DNA from: Gymnopus androsaceus JB14
Taxonomy: Eukaryota; Basidiomycota; Agaricomycetes; Agaricales; Omphalotaceae
DNA length: 64,000 nt
Assembly: GCA_009733575.1 (NCBI GenBank)
Contig: ML769408.1
Location: 310,001 to 374,000 of the forward strand
Direction of reading: 5' to 3'
A program made the position numbers and the translations under genes. Shown piece by piece: positions 22,256 through 33,645 of this stretch (the stretch's first letter is position 1; each line of letters starts with the position of its first letter). The notes beneath the pieces were generated by a model. That model saw only the letters and a list, made by a program, of their open reading frames with translations, was not told the DNA's origin and did not search any database.

Positions 22256-23154
22256 ATGGAGCGTGTCTTTGAAGAATTGCAGCTTATCGATTGCTCGCTT
22301 CTTCCTGGTGAAGTGTTCGTCTTTTTGGAGCATTGCGATGGTTGGACAGATGCTCTTAAGCTGTATAGCACTGTCGGATACGATGACTCTGTTGAAAAGC
22401 TCAGGTTGCCTTCACCAAGCTTTCAAATTGGTTTGGAGGATTTCAATGTCTGGTTTGAGACGTCCCTGCCCTCAGGAATGTCGACTATCTCGGTCGCGGT
22501 GAAGGGAGAGGATATCTCCAGAGCACAGCAGGAGAGGTGGCAGGATATTGTAAGGGAGAAGCTTGAGGAGATTGGAGACTCGGAGTACGTTTGTCTATGA
22601 AGACAGAAGTCCCTCTGATGGAATCAATGTACAGATATCCGATGTACCAGCTGCTTTCTCTCCATCTACTACCTATGCTACATGCAGAGGCTGAAGTTCG
22701 AACCACGGATGAAGCTAGAAATCTGGAGGCAGCTTCTGCAAATGCCACCTCAGGTTCAAGCTCAAACTTGATCTCCTCCGACATTACTTACCATGCCTTG
22801 TTCACTTCCCATCACCTTATCTCGCCCAATAAGCGACGAAATCTTCAGCAATGGTCCTCATCGCTATCCACCTCCGGTTTCGCAAAGGTTGGTTATCCAG
22901 GCGTTATATACGTTGAAGGCGCGCAGGACAATGTGCAAGAGTTTGTTGACAATGTCAAGGCCATGCAGTGGCTTGCGTTGAGACTCCGATTCATGGAGCC
23001 TGCTCCTGGAGGGTCAGGATGTGCCAGTGTTCCTCGAAGACAGTGGAAGGAGCTTCAGAAGGTCGGGGAGGTGACGGAAGAGATGCGGGAGATCGGGAGG
23101 GAGAAGTATGTATTGGAGATGGGTATAGGAAGTGCTGGAACATCGAAGGGGTAG
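22256..23154 (+). CDS. RWD + DUF1115 protein (RWDD2-like)
   Basis: Two exons (22256-22584, 22635-23154), 282 residues, intact. The first half is an RWD domain: an initial helix ERVFEELQLIDCSLLPGE, the strand region LEDFNVWFE and, across the intron, the diagnostic YPMYQLLSLHL (RWD YPxxxP-like turn). The second half is a DUF1115/PRP3 C-terminal-like domain with ALFTSHHLISPNKRR, GFAKVGYPGVIYVEG and NVKAMQWLALRLRF. This architecture matches animal RWDD2 and its fungal relatives, whose role is not established. ATG 22256 was chosen because upstream in-frame codons lack another ATG. A relic of this gene lies behind reductase copy 1. Confidence 0.85.
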
Positions 23155-23604
23155 TAGAGTCCAAAATCGACTGTGGTTATCTCCTCGGCCAACACGACGG
23201 CCCCGTTAGACACTAGGTGAGCTAGTTGTACGCCAATTGACCCGAGTACTAATCTTGCACTTTAGATCTTTCGCAAATGTGCCCTGTCCGACACCCTGGG
23301 TATTCTTCCTCTTTAGGCCAAAGAGTGGCCATGAAACATGAACGTTGTTCCTCAATTTAGATTTGGGATGATTAATCTGGTCGTGGCTTGACAGGAAGAT
23401 ATTTACGATGGGACAAGTATAAGCTTGTCAGTTGTAATGCTACAGTACATTTCCGCTATCTGCGCAAAGTTAACGTTGTCGAATTGCTTTATTTGACAGA
23501 GTACTCGAGCTTTTTTGAGATCACATGACAGACCGAGACAGCTCACAGTAACCACTCACGCCGGCTTCTGAATCCCTCCTCTCTTTTTCCCATCTCCTCG
23601 TCGG
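23155..23604. other. Intergenic
   Basis: 450 bp. Holds the 3' flank of the RWD gene and the promoter of the SGNH gene, with a pyrimidine-rich tract at 23570-23600 just upstream of its start. No gene seen. Confidence 0.4.
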
Positions 23605-25482
23605 ATGCATAGACGAGCAACCAAGTCTCAAGCTCATATCTCTCCCCCGTCTCCTACCACAATGGGCTCAGACAGCGAGAAATTTTCGCGTTTTCACCAG
23701 CGCTCTTCTTTCGGAGTTACCAATCGAATATGGGCTATCGTCGGCGCAATCCTTTTTATATTTGGCTGTACACATTATATCCTTCCTTCAACACATAGTA
23801 CAGCGACCAAGAATCCCTACTCGAATTTAAATCTAAAGGCGAAGAATTACTTGAATACTACGGAGCCTCAGACGAATCCTTTTGACTTTTGTCCTCCATA
23901 CGGACCTGGGGACGAGATTGGGGCCAAGTACGGAGCCTTGGTGCTCTCGCAGAGCCGTATGCACCTCGGGAGCAGTGCTCGAGTTCAGAGAGTGCTTAGC
24001 AGAGCTCTTGCTGGCCAGCCTGTTACCATCAGTGTCATAGGGGGTTCAGGTGAGCGACGCCTTGGTTTAATCATATCCTTTCTTTCTGATATCTCTTGCC
24101 AGTCTCTGCTTGTCACGGTTCCGGAGATGACCCGATATCTCCAAAGTGCTATCCGTCTCGGTTCTTCCAGTGGTGGAACTCTGTTTTCCCCCACCCAGCT
24201 TCCGAACTAACCAACGGCGCCATTCGCCGCACTTCTTCCGCCTATTTTGCTTTCTGTAGCGGACATCACATTCCAGATGTCACCGACCTCATCATCGTCG
24301 AGTTGGATGTCGATGACACGCCGTAAGCTGTCTTTGCGGCGTTTTTTTCCCCCATCTAACTTGACATATCCAGTGATCCCGAAATGACTGAACACTTTGA
24401 GACGCTTATTCGGTCTCTGCTCATTCGTGCAGATTCACCCGCGGTTCTTTTGCTTGGTCATTTTTCGCCGCAGGTTCACCAAGCGTATGGCTTCGTTGGG
24501 CCTGACCATTGGCACAATGTCGTGGCGCAATTTTACGACGTTCCCCATATTTCTACCAAATCTGCTCTATTCCCCAACTATATGCACGACCCTTCTTCCA
24601 TCAGCAAATACTACATCGATCCCATCCTAGCCAATCCCGCCGGTCATGAACTGATTTCGGACATCCTCGTAGCATATTTCCAGTCCCAGATATGTACCGC
24701 CTGGGCTGTCATTACTGGTTCCTCCTATGATACTGTGCCTCTCCAGCATGGTGATCCTGCTGCTCCAGGTGACAATGCTCACGGTCTTTTCGGAGGAATG
24801 GGTCAACGTAAAGGGGTCATCCCCGAACCTGGGACGGAGCAGGACAAGGAGGATGTCGATGCGGAGGGCAACAGGATCAAAATCGAGCTTCCTGAAAGCT
24901 CGAAAGCCTATGTTCCCCCACTGCACGTTCCTCCTGGTCGTATGAACACGAAACCTAACGACGAACGCCCTTACGAAGAAATTGCGCCGTATTGTGTCAG
25001 TGCGAACGATTTGGTCAATCCGCTTCCTACTTCCCTCTTTTCTGGGTCCGGATGGTTCGCGTATCATCCCACCGGTGCGGCAGCGGTCGGCGGAGCATCC
25101 CTCGAGACTAAGGCGCATTACTGGTACTCATCTCTTCCAACGAGTAAGATCAGAATTCCTGTTGTCGTTGGTGGTGGTGATATTGGCGTGTATTATATCA
25201 TGGAACCTATCAAGGTGGTTGGGGAAGGTAGCAGTGTTCAGTGCTGGGTCGACGACAACTACGCTGGTGCCAAGACTTTGGAAAATGCTGGGGATGTTGG
25301 TGAACCAACACCAAAGTATGTCACTTTGTTCTTTTTCCGCATGTGATACCCATTAGTTCTTTTAGACTGGCCATTATCGACCACTTTGTCTCTCGGGGCA
25401 ACCATTTTGTCGAATGTTCACTGAACGGTGAAGAGGTCAAGGCGTGCCTGTGTTCAAGATCATCGGCATATTTGCTTCATAA
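23605..25482 (+). CDS. SGNH/GDSL-type membrane esterase, capsule-associated-like
   Basis: Exons 23605-24049, 24103-24322, 24374-25315, 25366-25482; about 574 residues. One signal-anchor helix near residues 46-62 suggests a type II Golgi or cell-surface protein. The SGNH block I serine motif is split by the first intron: TISVIGGS then VSACHG. Block II/III features follow (VTDLIIVELDVDD), and a downstream HxH-type stretch (GPDHWHNVVAQFYDVP). The C-terminal 200 residues form a beta-rich domain (GSGWFAYHP, VQCWVDDNYAGAKTL). Fungal proteins of this layout are often labelled capsule-associated (CAP64-like), which I treat as a hint. A base is missing near 25435: after LNGEE the expected VPVFKIIGIF ending is in the next frame. 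A second in-frame ATG (23662) is an alternative start. Confidence 0.7.
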
Positions 25483-25899
25483 TACCCACGCCAGGCGACT
25501 TAGATGCTCTCACTCCTAACGCTACTCACATCCCATATTATCTATCGTTATCATTTGCGAGCACCAAGGTCTGAGAGAGAACAGAGCTGTACTGGTTGGG
25601 TGGAAGGGCGGGAATTAAAAAGGATAGCATTCGTGTAATGCTTCACGTTGGAAATCAACTGTCGCTAGATCAGGGCTCATTGGACTTTGGTGCAGGCCAT
25701 TGTATGATTTGACATGAACTCTGGGTTTATGGTTGGCGAAGAACTTCTAGACTATTCCGGGTATCACATCTATACTTATAATAACATGTAATATACTCGA
25801 CCTTCGTTTTACTTACCTTGCCGCAAAAAAAAAGAAAGTCGTGGGCGTCTCCTATAGCAAGTCGGCGCTTAGTTCTAGAAGCTCTTCGCTTTGACCACC
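25483..25899. other. Intergenic
   Basis: 417 bp between same-strand genes; AT-rich with a poly-A run at 25826. No gene seen. Confidence 0.4.
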
Positions 25900-26768
25900 A
25901 TGTCCTCGGCGTCGCCTTCTACCTCAACACCGCCAAGTCCTGGGTCCTTGAAGGAGAAGGAAGGAAGCCCTAAAGATATTTCTTCCACTTCTTCTCTCAA
26001 AGATAATACTGAAGAGAATTCAACTCTTGCCCAGGAATCGACTGATGAGCTTCGAAATCGATCGAAGAGCCTTCAGAGAAAGACGCTGAAAATCAGAGCT
26101 TACCGCCAGCTCTGCCACTTCTACCCCAGCCGCTTCCTCTACACCATGGCAGGCTATATATTCGCCGCAGTACAATGCCTACTACTTCTTCAATCCAGAA
26201 ACGAATGAGACAACTTGGGAGAATCCTCTTGTTCAAGCTGCGGAATCGTCAACTCCAGCAGCAGGAGATTCGACAGCATCATCTTCCTCGGTGTCTCCCT
26301 CTGCTGAAGAAGCTGCTTCGGCATCTGCATCGTATAATGCTCTACAGGCTGCTGCTATCGCTCAGGGCATTGATCCTTCCCTTGCATACCTGGACCCCTC
26401 TCTTGCCGGGCCAGTGCCAGGCTCGAGTTCGGGCGCATACGGTGCTGCGGCGAAATTCAATGCTCGCACAGGCCAGTTTACACGTGTCGACGCCCGAGAC
26501 CCATCTCACTTATCAGAATACGAGAGGGCGAAGAGGATGAGCGAGTTTTACTTTGATGTGAATGCTTGGGAACAGCAGAGGATCCAGGACCAGGAAGATG
26601 CAGCGGCACTGGAAGGAAATGAAAAGAAGAGGAAGCGGGCCAGTAAGAAGGACCTGGTACGTCCCATTGCTCAACTAATCGACTATTGATTGACGTCTTT
26701 TATAGGAAAGGTTCAAGGAGCAGAAGAAACAGAAGAAGATTGCAAAGACTGCTTGGTTGAGGACCTAG
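25900..26768 (+). CDS. WW-domain protein (two frame breaks)
   Basis: Two exons (25900-26656, 26706-26768). Adding back two single bases, near 26053 and 26100, gives 822 bp or 273 residues, an exact multiple of three. The first 60 residues are Ser/Thr/Glu-rich. A single WW domain follows: WQAIYSPQYNAYYFFNP then ETNETTWENPL, with both signature Trp. Then come an Ala/Ser-rich linker, the conserved stretch GAYGAAAKFNARTGQF and a lysine-rich C-terminus (KKRKRASKKDL, then ERFKEQKKQKKIAKTAWLRT) that looks nuclear. WW domains bind proline-rich peptides; small fungal proteins of this kind are usually taken as splicing-linked, which I cannot confirm. The last 400 bp and the 3' flank are duplicated at 48348. 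Confidence 0.75.
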
Positions 26769-27136
26769 TGTGTACGAAACTTGTATTTCGGTTTAGTCTT
26801 GGAATTCTATCGACACGCTGTACGCAGCACTCTCATCCTTCCCGCATGACCGTATATTGCCCAATGATGCTTTATCCAGCCGATACCTTTTTGCGCAGGG
26901 TTTCCAAACCGATAGTCTGGTAGTTGTATGGTGCGTCTTGCTTGAAAGCAAGCGTGAACCACCTCAATATAAAACCTCGTTATTGCAGCGCCAAATTTTC
27001 GTATTATCTTTCGTGGCTTTATCGGGCAGAGCGTCATATGTACGTTTGGCCTTCAACAGCGTTTCCATACCAACTTGCAATATTTTCGCTCCGATTCGTC
27101 ATATATATTTTTTTTTGAATTGTCAAAGTATGTCTT
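26371..27136 (+). repeat. Dispersed duplication, copy A (3' half of WW gene)
   Basis: Runs from TGATCCTTCCCTTGCATACC inside the WW gene through its stop and about 370 bp of downstream DNA to GTCAAAGTATGT. It is nearly identical (a few per cent differences by eye) to 48348-49121, 22 kb away in the same orientation. The duplication flanks the transposon region. Confidence 0.85.
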
Positions 27137-27169
27137 TATCACTGCGGTCAGGCCCTTCCGTAACTTTTG

Positions 27170-27815
27170 CACAACCCAACAACTCCCAGAAATATCACGT
27201 CCGCTCCCACTATCGCTATACGATCTCTACACGACCCCGTCAACACTTGCAGTAGAGCCCTTCAAAGTCTCGCGTAGACTATTGAATGGTTCAACGGAGG
27301 AGTGTATATTTGATATACCTATCGAGGCCGGGTAGAAAAGCGGTACGACGGTTAGGTTTAGTGGGGCAGGGGATGAGGTTAGAGTTGGAGGTGAGTGTTT
27401 TCGATAAATGTCTAACATACGTTTCGACTGCTCTTGCTAACACTCTTCACAGGCGGCCCTTCAAGACCTAGTATCCGTTGTAGAAAAGCTGCGTTCCATA
27501 AGGCAACGACCTCGTTTGTCGCCTGAAGATATCTCTCCTCGAAGCTCTCACTCATGACGACGCATCACCGAAGAAATACGCTATCGAGACATTAGACTCG
27601 CGTAAACTCACTATCCCTCTCCCGAAATGAATAATCTTCCCAAACCAAAAGACAGGATTGGAGGGTGGGGGGAACACTGTTAACTCGAAGGGATACGGAG
27701 GGAAGAATCAAAATCAGAAAAGGGGTGATCTAATAGTGAGGTGGGATGTGGTGCTCCCTGAACGATTGACGGGTAGTCAGAAGGAGGGGTTAAGGAAGGT
27801 CCCTGTAGATGAACG
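27170..27815 (+). pseudogene. DnaJ/Hsp40 C-terminal domain relic
   Basis: Pieces of a type II Hsp40 C-terminal substrate-binding region appear in order but in different frames: RPLPLSLYDLYTTPST, VSRRLLNGSTEECIFDIPIE, AG-stop-KSGTTVRFSGAGDEV (Trp codon changed to TAG), QDLVSVVE, GNDLVCRLKISLLEALTHD, RKLTIPLP and RGDLIVRWDVVLPERLT. At least one nonsense change and several frame shifts are present, and the J domain is absent. The relic begins right where the duplicated WW-gene flank ends. Clear homology, not functional. Confidence 0.8.
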
Positions 27816-28108
27816 ACACCTAAAGATATTGTATTTATATATATATCGCATTGCATACTACGTATCGACTCAATCCGAGTCGCTCTTCAGTGGTTGCGTC
27901 CCGATCTACTTATGGTGCTATTAAGTAATGTACCGTGCAAGAGCTTGTAATTAGGTGCCAAAAAGATCAAGGCAATAAGCGTTATATGGGCTCATGATTC
28001 GAATCGGATTCGAACCAGAGACCTTCCGTGAAAACCCAAGCTTATACAAGACAGATACGATAACCATTACGAAGAATAATAATTCTCGTTACTTGGAACT
28101 CATTCTTC
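27816..28108. other. Spacer with a tRNA-like remnant
   Basis: No protein gene. On the minus strand, about 28075 to 27975, a perfect B-box (GGTTCGAATCC) is preceded by a D-arm-like ATGGTTATCG and a stretch resembling an anticodon arm with an inserted segment. The T-stem is mismatched and the acceptor stem does not pair well. I read it as a degenerate tRNA-derived sequence, not a working tRNA. Confidence 0.35.
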
Positions 28109-30714
28109 ATGTCCATCTTTCCCGATGCCCAGTACCCTACGATAAACGGCGGATCATTCACTAATAATGTGAACAACAACTTTCATAGTCATGGAACACA
28201 GGAGGGCCAAGATTATGGTGCGTATCTGATCTTCACATTATTTTTGTATGAGGCTCGAATCTCCTTTGTGCAGATGGACTCAAAATTCTCTACAAAAACA
28301 TGGTCCAGGGCGCTTTTTATAACTCTGAGCAGCGTTTCCCTCCTCCAAACTGCCATCCGGGAACTCGGACTCAAGTTCTCGAGATTCTGAGGCATTGGAT
28401 TACCGATGTTGCTGCCAGGACGTCCATTTACTGGCTTTACGGCGCAGCCGGTGAGGGCAAATCCGCGGTGGCTCAGACTGTATCAGAAGAGTTTGCAGCT
28501 TCTCATCTCGCTGCTACTTTCTTCTTTGCACGGGCAGATCCTTCGCGTAACAACTTGACTTCATTATTCATCACTATCGCCTACCAGCTAGCAACATCTT
28601 CGACACTTGGAGCGCTCCTCAAATATCCCATTGATTTCGCTGTCCGCGAGAATCCTAGCATCGTACACGCTATTCTAGAAGAACAGTTTCGGGATCTCAT
28701 AGTGCTACCCTGCATTTGGTTGACTACAACTTGCAGGCTGACCACTGAGCAATGGAAGGACCTTCCTCGATTGATCGTCATTGATGGACTCGATGAATGT
28801 ATCGATATTGCATCTCAGGAGCGTTTGCTATCCATCATCCGTCAAGCAAAAACTGCGACTCCACCCTTGCCATTCGAGTTCCTCATCTGTAGCCGACCCG
28901 AGCCTCGCATCCGTAATGCTTTCAGTCATCAGGCTTTTCACCACATCTTGGATCGCACTGACATTGGTAAAAAATCATTTGAAACCGGAAAAGATATTGC
29001 CAACTATCTTGGACATGAATTTAGTAGAATCCGACAAGAACATGGACAGAGCATGACACATATAGCAGAAGATTGGCCTGGCACTGGAATTATCCAGCAG
29101 CTCGTGCAAAGGGCCTGTGGACAGTTTATCTATGCTCCGACTGTCATTAAGTATGTCAGGGATTATGATGATTTTCCTGTCGATCGGTTGGAGATCATTC
29201 TAAAAATCACTGTCCCTGACAACTTTGACTCGCCATATCCTGATCTTGATCTCCTGTACATGCAGATTCTCTCTGTATGTACACAATGGGAGCATCTCCT
29301 TGATGTCATGCCGCATATTTTGAAGCCAGGAGACACATTTCGAAGGGGTTATGAACAAACATCATCTAGAATCATCGAGGGTCTCTTTCTCCTTCCCAAG
29401 GGAAAGGTTTATGCATTGCTGTCCCGGCTACATTCAGTGTTGCTCATACCAGAGAATGACTGTGACAATGTCACAGTACGCCATGCATCTTTCATCGACT
29501 TTCTCACTGATCAAAAACGGTCAGGGAAATACTTTGTGAACACAGAAGAGAATGCTCGACATGAGCGGATTCTGTTTTACCTCCTGAAGAGGATCTCAAA
29601 TTCAATTATCAACCACTCAAAGGATGGTATTACATGGTGAGTCACTGCTAGGCTCTCTTATCCTGTGAATTAGAAAAATGCATTGTTTTTACAGCATAGA
29701 ATCAGAGTTTGATGACTATGCATGGAATTCTTGGCCTGCACATTTTCGAGGGATTGGAAAATCATCCAGCAGTAGAATTATTATGGCTTTCAATCAGCTT
29801 GACCTCTCTGAGCTGCCAAGTACCCTGTCACGGCGCAGAAATTGTGGTCTAAACACCTTTATGAATGAGCTACAAACATGCCTCAATATGTTTGAAAGTG
29901 TTGCACAGTGGGCTGATGTGCGTTGGTTCCTTTGTGCATTGACTCTTGCCATTGTGTTGACTCTGTTACCCTTAGGCCATTCAACAGTCTACTAATCTCC
30001 CAATCCTTTCTATTTTGATTGAAAAATATAGACTGTACAAGTGTGGGTTTCAGATCCTAATACCCTCTTCCCTCTACCCACAGGAGAAGAAAATCATGAT
30101 TATTTCGGTGCTTAAGTATAGCATTGGCCTGCTTAACCCATGGGGTGCAGCTTTCGGGCTGCAGTCAGAAATCATAATATCCGCCCTCATTCCTCAGTGC
30201 AATTGGAGAGTAATATACGACATCCTACGCTCTTCCTGGCCGCACCTACTCATTTTGCCATTGAACTTAAATCCCCCTAATCCTGACATTATCACCATCA
30301 ATTTCGAGGAATGTCACAAGGAAACTGGATTACAATGCCTCCGGATTCTTTCCTGTGAGAGTGAACAGGAGGCTGTGGATGCGATTTCTGTTGATTACGC
30401 CAGGTCCCAGTGGATTAATCATATTCTGAAGGTATATCCATCAAAGGAGATGTTGGAACTTCTATTGAAGAATGTGTCTTTATTACCTTTTGCTGAAGAC
30501 ATGAGGAGGGCACTTGCATGGGCAGAGGTCAGTATAGGCTCTCCCCGTCCCTTGGTAATATTCAACTTATTGGACTTTTTACACCCACTGTTAGAGCAGT
30601 GGGAGCAAGGATAGGGCTATTCGGCAACTTGTTGAGCGCATTCGAAAGGTGTTCCTGAAGAAAATGGAGCTTAATCAGAAGAATGAGCTATTATTTTGTT
30701 TTATTCGGCAATAG
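28109..30714 (+). CDS. NACHT-domain NTPase (fungal NLR-like), intact
   Basis: Five exons (28109-28217, 28274-29636, 29695-29917, 29976-30527, 30595-30714) join to 788 residues with no break. The N-terminus carries NGGSFTNNVNNNFHSHG, the short Asn/Gly-rich motif often found ahead of NACHT domains in mushrooms. Then come the linker EQRFPPPNCHPGTRTQVLE, Walker A GAAGEGKSAVAQ (about residue 90), ATFFFARAD, Walker B-like LIVIDGLDEC, sensor FEFLICSRPE, and a helical region (GQFIYAPTVIKYVRD) typical of the family. The C-terminal 300 residues are helical with no WD40, ankyrin or TPR repeats that I can see. These proteins are thought to act in non-self recognition and programmed cell death. The gene ends 134 bp before the transposon at 30848. 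Confidence 0.88.
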
Positions 30715-30847
30715 GTATTTTTGTATTTTGTAATTCAACTTGTGATCGTGTTCCGCAGCATAAGGGAGGCAAATGTGAACCAAAATCGCCTGGAGCGGTT
30801 TAAGCCATCTTCCCCTGCCCACCTGGTTTTCTGTCCATGCGTGTGTG

Positions 30848-30870
30848 CATCACCAAAAGGGCGCCAAAGT
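30848..30870 (+). repeat. Left terminal inverted repeat
   Basis: Begins CATCACCAAAAGGGCGCC and pairs with 42119-42097 on the other strand; one mismatch in 23 bases. Confidence 0.85.
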
Positions 30871-31071
30871 TACGACCTGTACCAATGGTCGAAAACTGAA
30901 TATATTGCCAATCTTTCCCAGCGAAGTACCTTTTGAGTCAATATTTCGAGGTTGTGATGTGAACCGAACTATATATCGAGGTTTCAATGGCGCAAGTACA
31001 TTTTAGTCCATTTATATGGGGATAAAATGGAGAAAATGCGCCGCAGACTAAAATATTGTAATAAAAATGTT

Positions 31072-31225
31072 GATATAACGCGATAAAAGGAATATCACGC
31101 GAATTAGGGGAATATAACGCGTGCCAAAGAATATAACACAAAGCGGATGGATATAATGCGTACCGGAGGGATATAACGCGCACCAGAGGAATATAACGCA
31201 TCCCAGGGGAATATAATGCATGGTA
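31072..31225 (+). repeat. Left subterminal 20-bp repeat array
   Basis: Copies of AATATAACGCG-like sequence begin at 31091, 31111, 31131, 31151, 31171, 31191 and 31211, exactly 20 bp apart, with one more at 31073. Cores vary between ATAACGCG, ATAACACA, ATAATGCG and ATAATGCA. Regular subterminal copies of this kind usually bind the transposase in large DNA transposons. Confidence 0.85.
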
Positions 31226-31534
31226 TTTCCCAAGTCACAAGCTACAGCTTCGATCAATGTAAACAACCGATATTCTGAACCGTTTCACATAATCACAGTT
31301 TGCTGAAGAAACGTTTGGCGAAATGTAAACGATGAACCTTCAGAAGAATTTACATCATAGCAGATACAGCGTTGCATTATGATGAAAAGAAGAACAAGCG
31401 CACAAGTACTAAGTACAACAGAGGGTAGTAGTAAAACATATGAAATGAAACACAGCAGCAACAGCAAATACAAGCGTAGCGTAGTAGAGCATAGAAAACA
31501 GCAATTTGGAATTCAAGTTCCGACCAGCAAAGCA

Positions 31535-33369
31535 TTACATCTCCGTATCAGTCCCTGTGTCTGCATCAATTTCGTTGTCAGAGGCGGCATCAGGGTTGTT
31601 CTCGAACGGGTCATTGGTAGTAGTAGTTATCTGGGGAGGCTTGTCGCCAAACACCTGTCTAGGTTAAAAGTCAGAGAAATAAATACAAAGGTGAATGTTA
31701 ACGTATGCATCCCACCACTGGAACAGCTCATTGCTCCACTTTTTAGACTTCTCTGTTCCTTTAGTGATGGAGTCGAGAATAAAGTGATAGAATTCTTCGA
31801 AGTTAAAGAGGCCATCCATTTTTGCATATTGTTGAAGATTTGAAAGAGAGAACCAGAGCTGTGCACAATGCTCTCAGTCAGAAGAAAGACATATCTGCTC
31901 ATCAAAAACACGTACCTGTACAGCAGAATAGGCAATCATTTCAGGGGAAACCTTTGAAAGCCCGAGAAGCTTTGCATTGCCACCTCTGGTCTTGATATTT
32001 TGTTGACCTAAGGCAGAAGTAGGCAACATGAATATTGTGCGAACAGTCTGGAAAAAGTTAGTAAAAAGTTTTGAGGGAGAAAAACTACACATATAGTAGC
32101 ATTTTGCCATGCAAATAGTCTTTCCACTTGTTACTTGCACAGAAAGCATTGAGGTCATATAGTAGAGCGGGCCAGCCATCGGCAAGGGTTTGGATTTGAT
32201 GGTTCTTGAGTTCAGAGATGAGGCTATAAAGTGTCGGCAAACTAACGCGCAACAAAAAAGCAAGAGCATACTGTATACAAGCAGCTGAGGAGCTACCAAA
32301 GGCCTCTTTCAATCTACTGTGAGGGCAAAGAAACAGAGCAATGATCTTATTCTCGATGCCGCGCACACTTTTGTCGATAGTTGCAATGGGTAAATCATAG
32401 GAACCTTTGACTGTTTTGACTTTGACATTTCTGGGCCAGACGTATGGAAGCCACGCAACCACAGCACCTTTGATGGTGTTACTGTCAGATCAGCGCTTTG
32501 CATCTTTTTCCTTCAACATCTAAGTGTAGCATTTTCAACGAAGAAGGTTTCATAAGTGGGGAGATGACGCACCAAACTCAAGCACACATTTAAAGTCTTT
32601 GGATCATCATATTCGAGAGTTTTGAGAAGACGGGAATAGAGCTTGGGAAAGTGTGCAATAAATTTGGAATAATCCTCTAGTTTCCGAGTAATTCGAGCCT
32701 GTGCACTATAATATATATTTAGAAACAACAATAGTCATAACAAGATGCATGTATGCGCACCTCTGTTTGACTTCTTCATTGATATCATTATCAAGATCAT
32801 CATGATCATCACTATCCACCTCTTCAGGCTCTTCAGGCTCTTCTGGAAGATCATCGACACTGATACCAAGCTTAGCGGCCTCTGCTTCTCTTTCAGCTAA
32901 TTGTCACTCTTGATTCTCTTGATGAGCTTTGGCTATTGCAGCTTTGCGGTCCCTCTTGAGACCCAAGCGCATCACAGAAGGAAGGTTGCTAACACAGCTA
33001 ATTGCATGACAGAAGTATTTAGCAGATTTCTGGTAGGGTTTTAGGACATCATATCTAAAGGACAGTTAGCAAGTGCAATTTGTGTCAGATTTCTACATAC
33101 GATGTAGACTTGCTATCCCATTCAAGAACAGCTTTATCAGCAAAAGTGTCAAATTTCCATTTTTGAGAGATATGTTCATTGTTTGGCTGAGGAAACTTGG
33201 ATTCATTCTCGTCTGATGTTGGAGATGGTTCTCGAATGGGAACTGGGACTCTCTGTTGTAGAGGAGCATTTCGTAGTCTTTGAGAGGTATTGGGAATGTA
33301 AGGAAGATTGATCACAGCTCCAAGAGGTTGTCGACCAAGAGGACAGGGAGGATTTGGACGCATTGACAT
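31535..33369 (-). pseudogene. DUF6698-like transposon accessory gene, broken
   Basis: From ATG 33369: a proline-rich N-terminus, then (after an intron ending near 33101) YQKSAKYFCHAISCVSNLP, an acidic EEPEEPEEVDSDDHDD stretch, and the domain core KFIAHFPKLYSRLLKTLEY, TIKGAVVAWLPYVWP, IIALFLCPHSRLKEAFGS, ADGWPALLYDLNAFC, SNKWKDYLHGKMLLY, ending in an acidic tail at a stop at 31535. The order and motifs fit basidiomycete proteins labelled DUF6698, function unknown. A TGA interrupts HQENQE-QLAERE near 32903 and a frame shift lies near 32480, so it is not functional. It shares a 276-bp divergent promoter with the transposase. Confidence 0.65.
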
Positions 33370-33645
33370 AGTGGTATGGAAGAGAGTTTGGTGTGGTCCA
33401 TCCAACTCCGAAATAATTCCTGAAATAACACTGACATAATGGTCACATGCAATTTCTCTCTTTTTTTTATGTTCAGAATTTCGTTGGAGCTTCAAAAAAA
33501 AACTTAAACTAAATATCTATTGCCTTGGTAGCTGTTATCATGGGGATTGCCACTTGCTTGCAAGTTGCTTCTTTGTGGGAGCCTGGGATGATCTTGTCTT
33601 TTTCTCATTCTCATTTTCACCCTTGCTAGTTTATTTTTTCTTATT

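Noticed and set aside
27975..28075. Functional tRNA gene on the minus strand
   Set aside because: B-box is perfect, but T-stem and acceptor stem do not pair and the anticodon arm cannot be folded convincingly; kept only as a tRNA-like remnant.
31072..31225. CRISPR-like array (regular 20-bp repeats)
   Set aside because: Units are contiguous and degenerate without spacers, the organism is a fungus, and inverted copies at the other transposon end explain them.
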